In this document: in pieces, positions 3,895 to 9,797 of the stretch
Layout of the letters: each line of letters begins with the position of its first letter
Numbering within the stretch: position 1 is the first letter of the stretch
Assembly (NCBI GenBank): GCA_025458415.1
Contig: JALOSN010000191.1
Location: 1-9,797 of the forward strand
From: Hydrogenophaga sp.
GTDB lineage: Bacteria; Pseudomonadota; Gammaproteobacteria; Burkholderiales; Burkholderiaceae_C
Length of the DNA: 9,797 bases
Direction: 5' to 3'
Made by a program: the position numbers and the translations under genes
The notes under the pieces: generated by a model
The model's input: the letters and a program-made list of their open reading frames with translations, nothing else
What the model was told of the DNA's origin: nothing
Database searches by the model: none

Positions 3895-6495
3895 ATGCTG
3901 TCCGACACCACCAGCGACCCGGTAGTCTCCGGCGAAAACCCTGTCAGTGACCTGGGGCCGCTGGCCTGGGTGTTCGACGAACTTCGCAAGTCGCTCGACG
4001 GCGCCAACAAGGCCATCCGGCGTTTCGTGCGCGAGACCGAACAGGCCCGCCACAGCGATCTGGAGGCGGTCGATCCGGCTTCGTTGCGCATCGCCCGACA
4101 GCAACTGCACCAGGCGGTGGGAGCCCTTGAAATGGTCGGGCTGTCGGCGCCAGCCCAGGTGGTGCGCGCCATGGAAGCGGCGGTGCATCGATTCGTGCAG
4201 AAGCCGCTGACCTGCACACCCGACGCCGCAGAGCGGGTCGAGCGGGCCGGCTTTGCGCTGGTGGAGTATCTGGAAACGGTGCTCAACGGTCGTCCGGTCC
4301 AGCCGGTGGCGCTTTTCCCGCAGTACCGCGATGTGCAGGAAATCGCGGTGGCCGAGCGCATCCACCCGGCCGACCTCTGGTCGCATGAACACCGCGGTCT
4401 GCTGGTGCCGGCGGTTGAAGGGGTGAACCCGCTGCGTTGCGAGCCGGCGCTGCGTTCCCTGTTCGACCGCCTGGTGCTGCTGGTGGTCAAGACGCAGAGT
4501 GCGGCTGCTGCGCAGCAGCTGTCCAAGCTGTGTGCTGGCCTGTCGGCCGGCGCTGGCGAGGCGCGGGTCCAGTCGTTCTGGCGTGTCGCAGCGGCGTATT
4601 TTGAAGCGCTGGCCCAGGGCTTGCTGCCGCTGGACGTGTACGTCAAGCGTGCGGCCTCCCGTGTGCTGCTGCAGTTTGCCACGCTGGCGCAGGGGCAGAC
4701 CCAGATTTCCGAGACGCTGCTGCACGACCTGCTGTTCATGTGCGCACAGGCGCAGGGTTATGCACCCGCGAAATCGGTCCACCTGCCGGTGGTGCGCGAG
4801 GTCTTTGGTCTGCAGGCGGCGCCGCCGGTCGATTACCAGAAGGCCACCCTCGGACGCTACGACCCGGCCGTGCTGGCGCAGGCCCGCAAGCGTATCCAGT
4901 CGGCCAAGGAGTCCTGGTCGCTGTTCTCCGGAGGCGACGCAAGCCGTGCCCGGCAGGTGATCGACCATTTCGGCCTGGTGGGCGACTCCCTGCTCAAGCT
5001 GCACCCGGCCAGCACGGTACTGGCCCAGGCCCTGGTCAAGTCGGCCGACCAGGCCGCTCGCGATGTGCGCGGGGTGAGGCCGGAGCTGGCCATGGAGGTG
5101 GCCACCACGACCCTGTTCCTGGAGGCGGCCTTCGAGGATTTCGATCCCCAGGCACCGGAGATGACCGAGCGCACACAGGCGCTCGCGTCCCGGCTCGAGG
5201 CCGTCCTGTCTGGTGAGCCGGCCCAGCCCCTGGAACCCTGGATGGAGCAGCTTTACCGTCGCGTCAGCGATCGGCAGACCATGGGCAGTGTGGTGGGTGA
5301 ACTGAAGGTCTCGCTTGGCGAGGCCGAGAAGTCGCTGGACCAGTTCTTCCGCAACCCGAGTGAAAAGGGCGGACTGCACCAGGCCGTCAGCCAGCTCTCG
5401 CAGATGCGCGGCGTGCTTTCGGTGCTCGGTCTGGATCAGGCGGTGCAGGCGGTCGGCCGCATGCGCACCAGCGTCGAGCAGATTCTGGACACCGAGGTCG
5501 ACGAGGACAAGGCCAGAACGGCGGGCACGTTCCAGCAGCTGGGCAACAGCCTCAGCGCCTTGAGTTTCATGGTGGACATGCTCAATTACCAGCCTGCCCT
5601 GGCCAAGAAGCTGTTCCAGTTTGACGACGAACGGGGCGAGCTGGTACCCCTGATGGGCCGCAGCCCGTCCGCCGTGCCCATGGTGCACCCTTCGCGCGAG
5701 GCGGCACAGGCGATCGGCGAGGGCGTCCAGCGCGTGGTCCAGGAGGTGGAGGCGGGTGCGGACCTGGCCGACCTGAGCCAGCGCCTGGGTGATCTGGCCT
5801 CGCAGGCCACGCTGGCCGAGCAGCCAGGCGTGGCGAAGGCCGCCCAGGACGCGGCGGAGGCCGTGATTCGTGCCGATGTCCAGGCCGGTGCCCAGGCGCT
5901 GGCGGAGCTGGCCCAGTCCCAGTCTCCATCGGCCGGTGCCAAGGTGCCGGCGGCGGTTCCGGCGACGCAGGCATCCGATGATGAAGATGACCTGCAGGAC
6001 ATCTTCCTGGAAGAGGCTCGGGAGGTCGTGGGCCAGGGCCTGGAGGCCATTGCCCAGTTGCAGCTTGACCCCGGTGAGCTGGAGCACCTGACGGCGCTGC
6101 GGCGCGCCTTCCACACACTCAAGGGCAGTTCGCGCATGGTGGCACTCACCGAATTCGGTGAGGCCGCCTGGAGCAGAAGCCGGCGGCCAGCGACGTGCTG
6201 CGGCTCTCCGGAGAGGCCATGCAGGCCTTCGGACGCTGGGTCGATGACATTGCTGCGGGAGACGCCGGCCACTGGAGTGCTGCCCCGTTCAAGGCCAGTG
6301 CCGAAAGCTGGCGCCAGCAGGGCAGGTACCTGCCGCTGCAGGCCGGTGCCAGGCCAGCCCCGCCACCCGACGGCGTTGACGCGCAGGGCAGCCTGTTGCC
6401 AGACGCCGTCCCTGCGACCGATGAGGTGGTGCTGGATACCCCGCCTCTGCCGGTGGACACCGACGCCGGATGGCCGGCGCCTGAAGACGCCGTGA
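3895..6495 (+). CDS. chpA: ChpA 5' fragment: N-terminal phosphotransfer modules up to Hpt
   Basis: This is an 866-residue frame of which residues 1-759 are genuine ChpA; the remaining 107 (SRSRRPATCC onward) are out-of-frame, Arg/Pro-rich sequence to TGA 6493-6495. The genuine part is almost wholly helical. Residue His72 (HQAVGALEMVGL) sits where an Hpt phosphoacceptor would. A parallel segment, LSQMRGVLSVLGL, has Ser502 at that position. His740 in FHTLKGSSRMV is a canonical Hpt site (codon 6112-6114). An acidic lead-in, DDEDDLQDIFLEEAREVV, at about 695-712 marks the start of that Hpt. The out-of-frame tail removes the helices after the His helix, so the last Hpt is incomplete. Without an ATPase this product could not autophosphorylate. 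Confidence 0.82.
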   Translation: MLSDTTSDPVVSGENPVSDLGPLAWVFDELRKSLDGANKAIRRFVRETEQARHSDLEAVDPASLRIARQQLHQAVGALEMVGLSAPAQVVRAMEAAVHRFVQKPLTCTPDAAERVERAGFALVEYLETVLNGRPVQPVALFPQYRDVQEIAVAERIHPADLWSHEHRGLLVPAVEGVNPLRCEPALRSLFDRLVLLVVKTQSAAAAQQLSKLCAGLSAGAGEARVQSFWRVAAAYFEALAQGLLPLDVYVKRAASRVLLQFATLAQGQTQISETLLHDLLFMCAQAQGYAPAKSVHLPVVREVFGLQAAPPVDYQKATLGRYDPAVLAQARKRIQSAKESWSLFSGGDASRARQVIDHFGLVGDSLLKLHPASTVLAQALVKSADQAARDVRGVRPELAMEVATTTLFLEAAFEDFDPQAPEMTERTQALASRLEAVLSGEPAQPLEPWMEQLYRRVSDRQTMGSVVGELKVSLGEAEKSLDQFFRNPSEKGGLHQAVSQLSQMRGVLSVLGLDQAVQAVGRMRTSVEQILDTEVDEDKARTAGTFQQLGNSLSALSFMVDMLNYQPALAKKLFQFDDERGELVPLMGRSPSAVPMVHPSREAAQAIGEGVQRVVQEVEAGADLADLSQRLGDLASQATLAEQPGVAKAAQDAAEAVIRADVQAGAQALAELAQSQSPSAGAKVPAAVPATQASDDEDDLQDIFLEEAREVVGQGLEAIAQLQLDPGELEHLTALRRAFHTLKGSSRMVALTEFGEAAWSRSRRPATCCGSPERPCRPSDAGSMTLLRETPATGVLPRSRPVPKAGASRAGTCRCRPVPGQPRHPTALTRRAACCQTPSLRPMRWCWIPRLCRWTPTPDGRRLKTP
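6145..6162. repeat. 18-bp perfect palindrome in chpA
   Basis: CTCACCGAATTCGGTGAG equals its own reverse complement over all 18 bases. It codes for LTEFGE in the Hpt domain and ends 7 bases before the frameshift junction at 6169-6171. The next bases outward (A and G) do not pair. The position in conserved coding sequence suggests the palindrome arose from codon choice rather than as a binding site. Confidence 0.9.
6162..6188. repeat. GC-rich inverted repeat enclosing the chpA frameshift
   Basis: GGCCGCC (6162-6168) and GGCGGCC (6182-6188) are perfect reverse complements around a 13-base loop. The place where ChpA changes frame (about 6169-6171) is the first part of that loop. A 7-bp all-GC stem can form in single-stranded DNA and may have promoted slippage, or the deletion may have brought the arms together. 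Confidence 0.75.
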
Positions 6496-9400
6496 CGCAG
6501 GATTCGGCCAGTGTGCCGGAGGCCACCGACGTGTTCGAGGTGGTCGAAGCGCAGGCAACCGATCTGCCGGCCGAGGTGCCGGAGCCCGAACCGGTGTCGG
6601 AGGTCGGCACGCCGGCCGTCCACGTCGATTTTGTCGACACCTCGCCTTTTGGTGCCGGTCTGGAACACGAGCACCTGTTTGTCGACGTGCCGGGGCAGGT
6701 GCCTGATCTGCCGGTGATCGAGAACATCGATTTTTCTGCCCTCCAGTCGCTCTCCGGCCATGCCACGGAGGCACAGGCTCCCGCCGGGGTGCCGGAGGCC
6801 GAGCCTGTGGCGCCCCCGGATGCCCGGCAGATCGACCCGGCTGACGAGGTGGTGCCGGCTGACGAAGCGCCGGCCGAGCCGCTGCCCACCATCGCAGAAG
6901 CCGTTGTCGAAGCGGTCGCAGAGGACGCTGCCCCCGACGCCACCGCGGACGGGCTTGCCGGCGCCACACCCGACGAGCAGACCCGGGTCATCGGCTCGCT
7001 CCAGATCGGCCTCAAGCTCTACAACGTGTACCTCAATGAGGCGGACGAGTGGTCGCGCCGGCTGGGTGTCTGCCTGTCCGAGTGGGCGCTGGAGCGGCAC
7101 GAACCCCTGCCGTCGGATGCCGAGGCGCTGGCCCATTCGCTGGCTGGCAGCTCCGCGACGGTGGGCTTCGACGCCTTGTCCGGGATCGCCCGCGCCCTCG
7201 AACACGCCCTGGGTGCCGTGGCCCAGCACCAGCTCGATGGCATGGTGGCCACCGAGGCGCAGGCCCGGCTGTTTGTCAACGCCTCGGAGGACATTCGCCG
7301 CCTGCTGCACCAGTTTGCAGCCGGGTTCCTCAAGGAGCCCAATCCCGAGCTGATGGATGCCCTGCACCATGTGGTGCACGACCTGCCTGCTGAGGCACCG
7401 ACCGCCGGGACATTCACCGAACCCGACATCGGCATCGGTTCACGATGGTCCGAACTGGGTGGACAGGATCCGGCCGATCGGTTGCCAGCCCAGGCGTTGG
7501 CGACGGATACTGGGGACACCGACACCGTGTTTGCCCCGCTGCCAGGCATCGGTGAAGCGGTCGAACCCGGACAGGTGCAGGACATCGATGACGACATCGA
7601 CGTCTTCGACACCATCGATGCCGACCTCTTCCCGGTTTTTGCCGATGAGGCCGCCGAACTGCTGCCGCAGCTGGGCGGCGCTCTGCGACAGTGGGTGGCC
7701 CGGCCGGACAACGGCAGCGCGCGCGGCGAGGTGCTGCGCAACCTGCACACGCTCAAGGGCAGTGCCCGTCTGGCCGGCGCCTTGCGGCTGGGCGAGATGG
7801 TGCACCGCATGGAAACGCAGGCCGAGCGCCTGGGCAGCGATGTGCGGCGCAGCGCCGACATCGAGCCCCTGCAGCACGCCTTCGACGCCATCAATGCCCG
7901 TTTCGAGATGCTGCGGCACACCGACCTGCCGGCGCAGGATGTTGTGCGTACCGCGGCCGAAATGTTGCCGGCCAGCCTTGAGCCGGACGCCCCGGTTGCT
8001 GCCGAAGCAGGCACCGAGCCGGTCGTTGCCGCGGTATCCGCCCCCTCGCTGGTGGCGCCGCTCCAGCTGCCGGCGCTGGCGGTGCCGGCGCCCATGGCGG
8101 CCCGATCGGGTGCCGCGGTCAGGGTCAGGCCCGAGCTGCTCGACCGGCTGGTCAACCAGACCGGTGAGGTCATGATCACGCGTTCCCGCATGGAGAGCGA
8201 GCTGGTCACCCTGCGCGGTTCGCTCAAGGACCTGACGGGCAACCTGGATCGCCTGCGCCTGCAGTTGCGCGACGTTGAGCTGCAGGCCGAGACACAGATG
8301 CAGTCCCGCCTGGCCCAGGCCAAGGACGCCAACCAGTCGTTCGATCCGCTGGAGTTCGACCGCTTCACACGGGTGCAGGAGCTCACCCGCATGATGGCCG
8401 AGTCGGTCAACGACGTGGCCACCGTGCAGCGCAACCTGCAGCGGGCGGTGGAGGCCACCGAAGACAGCCTGGTGGCCCAGGCGCGCCAGACACGGGAGCT
8501 GCAGCGCGACCTGCTGCGCACCCGCATGGTGGAGTTTGAAGGCATCTCCGAACGGCTCTACCGCGTGGTTCGACAGGCCTCCAAGGAAACCGGCAAACAG
8601 GTGCGACTGGACATCACCGGTGGCAACATCGAAATGGACCGCGGCGTGCTGGACCGCATGACCGGTGCCTTCGAGCACCTGCTGCGCAACTGCGTGGTGC
8701 ATGGCATCGAGACACCGGAGCGGCGCCTGGCCGCGGGCAAGCCGGCGGAAGGGCGGATCGAGATCCGGCTGAAGCAGGAACTCAACGATGTGGGCGTGAC
8801 GTTCCAGGATGATGGAGCGGGGCTCGATCTGGATCGGCTGCGCAGCAAGGCCGAGGCGCAGGGTTTCGTCACGCCGGGCGCCCAGCTGAGTGACGACGAG
8901 GCCGCCCAGCTGATCTTCCTGGCGGGCCTGAGCACCGCCAGCGAGGTGTCAGCCCTGGCCGGTCGGGGTGTGGGCATGGACGTGGTGCGCAACGACGTGG
9001 TGGCCCTCGGTGGCCGCATCATGACCCACAGCCGCCGCGGCGAAGGCACCAGCTTCGAACTGGTGTTGCCGCTGACCACAGCGGTCACGCAGGTTGTGAT
9101 GCTGCGTGCCGGCGCCCTGACCTGGGGTGTGCCTTCCACCGTGGTCGAAATCGTGCGTCGGGTCGGCAGTGCCGATCTGGCCCAGGCCTATGCCACGGGC
9201 ACGTTGAGGATGGGCGAGGAGGATGTGCCGTTCTACTGGGCTGGCGCCCTGCTGCAATCCTCACCCCGTTCGGACGAGATGCAGTCGCGCACACTGCCCG
9301 TGGTCATCTTCCGCAGCGCAGCGCAGCGCGTGGCCATGCACGTGGACGAGGTGCTGGGCAATCAGGAAGTGGTGGTCAAGAACCTCGGGCCGCAGCTCTC

Positions 9401-9797
9401 GCGCCTGCCGGGTCTGGCCGGCATCTCGATGCTGGCGTCCGGCGCCGTTGCCCTGATCTACAACCCGGTGGCGCTGGCCACGGTTTACGGCGCTCAGGTG
9501 GCCGAGTGGACCGCGTCCCAGCAGGCCCAGGTGGCAGCCCAGCCGGCCATGGGGCAGGAGGAAGTCGGCGCGCCCGTGGTGTCGGCGGTGCCCCTGGTGC
9601 TGGTGGTCGACGATTCGATCACGGTGCGCCGCGTCACCCAGCGCCTGCTGCAGCGCGAGGGCTATCGCGTGTCGCTGGCTGCCGATGGCCTGCAGGCGCT
9701 GGAACGCCTGCAGCAGGAGCGGCCGACGGTGGTGCTGTCGGACATCGAAATGCCACGCATGGATGGCTTCGACCTGGTGCGCAACATCCGGGCCGAT
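6171..9797 (+). CDS. chpA: ChpA 3' fragment: Hpt domains, CheA kinase core, CheW domain, partial receiver
   Basis: This frame is open from 6162, just after an in-frame TGA at 6159-6161, to the window end; ChpA sequence resumes at 6171. Its own candidate starts are GTG 6195 and ATG 6219, neither with a well-placed ribosome binding site. A Pro/Ala/Glu-rich linker covers about 6300-6970. Hpt motifs follow at 7134 (HSLAGSS) and 7746 (HTLKGSARL). The dimerisation and ATPase region begins near 8115 (ELLDRLVNQTGE), with N-box LLRNCVVHGIE (about 8680-8712), G1 box DDGAGL (8808 on) and G2 box GRGVGMDVV (8961 on). A CheW domain runs from about 9085 to 9500. The receiver begins at LVVDDS (9600 on), with acidic pair codons at 9609-9614 and phosphoacceptor Asp at 9741-9743; its Thr/Ser and Lys lie beyond the window. 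Kinase and CheW motifs look functional, so the lesion upstream is the only defect seen. Confidence 0.88.
6837..6865 (+). repeat. Short direct repeat in the ChpA linker
   Basis: CCGGCTGACGA occurs at 6837-6847 and again at 6855-6865, an 18-base period in frame, encoding PADE twice. It lies in the acidic Pro/Ala linker between the interrupted Hpt and the next one. Because the period is a multiple of three, gain or loss of a unit would alter linker length without breaking the frame. Confidence 0.5.

Larger units (their letters stand above)
3895..9797 (+). pseudogene. chpA: chpA, hybrid CheA-type kinase with multiple phosphotransfer domains, frameshifted, 3' truncated by window
   Basis: ChpA is the histidine kinase of the Pil-Chp array; it feeds phosphate to PilG and PilH. 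In order I see an N-terminal array of helical phosphotransfer-like modules, a complete Hpt motif interrupted by the lesion, a long acidic Pro/Ala linker, two further Hpt motifs, CheA dimerisation and ATPase domains, a CheW domain, and a C-terminal receiver running off the window. The gene starts 12 nt after pilJ at ATG 3895, with no clear ribosome binding site, so coupling to pilJ translation is likely. Frame 1 is correct to about 6169 (FGEAAW) and the third frame from about 6171 (EQKPAASDVL). Again 3n+1 bases are missing or 3n+2 added. As I recall the family, about ten residues normally separate these segments, suggesting a deletion near 34 bp; that size is an estimate. No other stop interrupts the gene in 5.9 kb. 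Confidence 0.87.

Noticed and set aside
2167..6114. A 1315-codon open reading frame on the minus strand
   Set aside because: It is the in-register antisense of pilJ and chpA, which share a frame here. It stays open because TTA, CTA and TCA codons are rare in this GC-rich coding sequence. Its Leu/Arg/His-rich product resembles no family I know.
2181..6166. The 8-mer TGAGGCCG occurring at both frameshift sites, as a shared target sequence
   Set aside because: The same 8-mer occurs at an undamaged place (near 7646), and such GC-rich words are expected by chance.
7019..8702. Long minus-strand reading frames opposite the 3' part of chpA
   Set aside because: They are antisense shadows of chpA caused by GC-rich codon use. 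The sense strand has clear Hpt and CheA motifs throughout.

Overview
The window is about 9.8 kb of GC-rich, gene-dense DNA with every convincing gene on the + strand. It carries the start of a type IV pilus (twitching motility) chemosensory operon: rubredoxin, pilG, pilH, pilI, pilJ, chpA, with the last gene cut by the window end. The order rubredoxin-pilG-pilH-pilI-pilJ-chpA with no pilK between pilJ and chpA, the high GC content and the protein details (PilI and PilJ N-termini, ChpA CheW domain) suggest a betaproteobacterium of the Burkholderiales, probably Comamonadaceae-like. That placement is inference from remembered family features, not from a search.

Layout. Bases 1-43 are a short AT-richer leader with one possible -10 box. 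Bases 44-217 encode a 57-residue rubredoxin. Bases 276-1036 hold two single-domain response regulators, PilG and PilH, whose stop and start codons overlap. Bases 1067-1600 hold the CheW-like adaptor PilI. Bases 1661-3882 hold the methyl-accepting transducer PilJ, and 3895 to the end hold the very large hybrid kinase ChpA (phosphotransfer modules, CheA-type dimerisation/ATPase, CheW domain, start of a receiver). No stretch over 300 bases lacks a gene. No tRNA, rRNA, CRISPR array or insertion sequence was seen.

How they work together. By analogy with Pseudomonas aeruginosa Pil-Chp, PilJ senses surface or pilus-derived signals, PilI couples it to ChpA, ChpA autophosphorylates, and phosphate passes to PilG and PilH to bias pilus extension and retraction and, in P. 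aeruginosa, cAMP signalling. The rubredoxin is a redox protein with no obvious role in this circuit.

The main anomaly is that both large genes are broken. PilJ changes reading frame at about 2177-2190 and ChpA at about 6169-6171. In each case recognisable family sequence runs up to the junction in one frame and resumes in another. Both shifts equal a loss of 3n+1 bases (or a gain of 3n+2), and in ChpA the conserved Hpt sequence appears to lack roughly ten residues. Both junctions lie in the loop of a short GC-rich inverted repeat, and an 18-bp perfect palindrome adjoins the ChpA junction. The rest of both genes is clean, so this is either very recent inactivation, a switchable deletion, or an assembly/sequencing artefact. 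Otherwise the operon is conventional; I found no convincing undescribed system.
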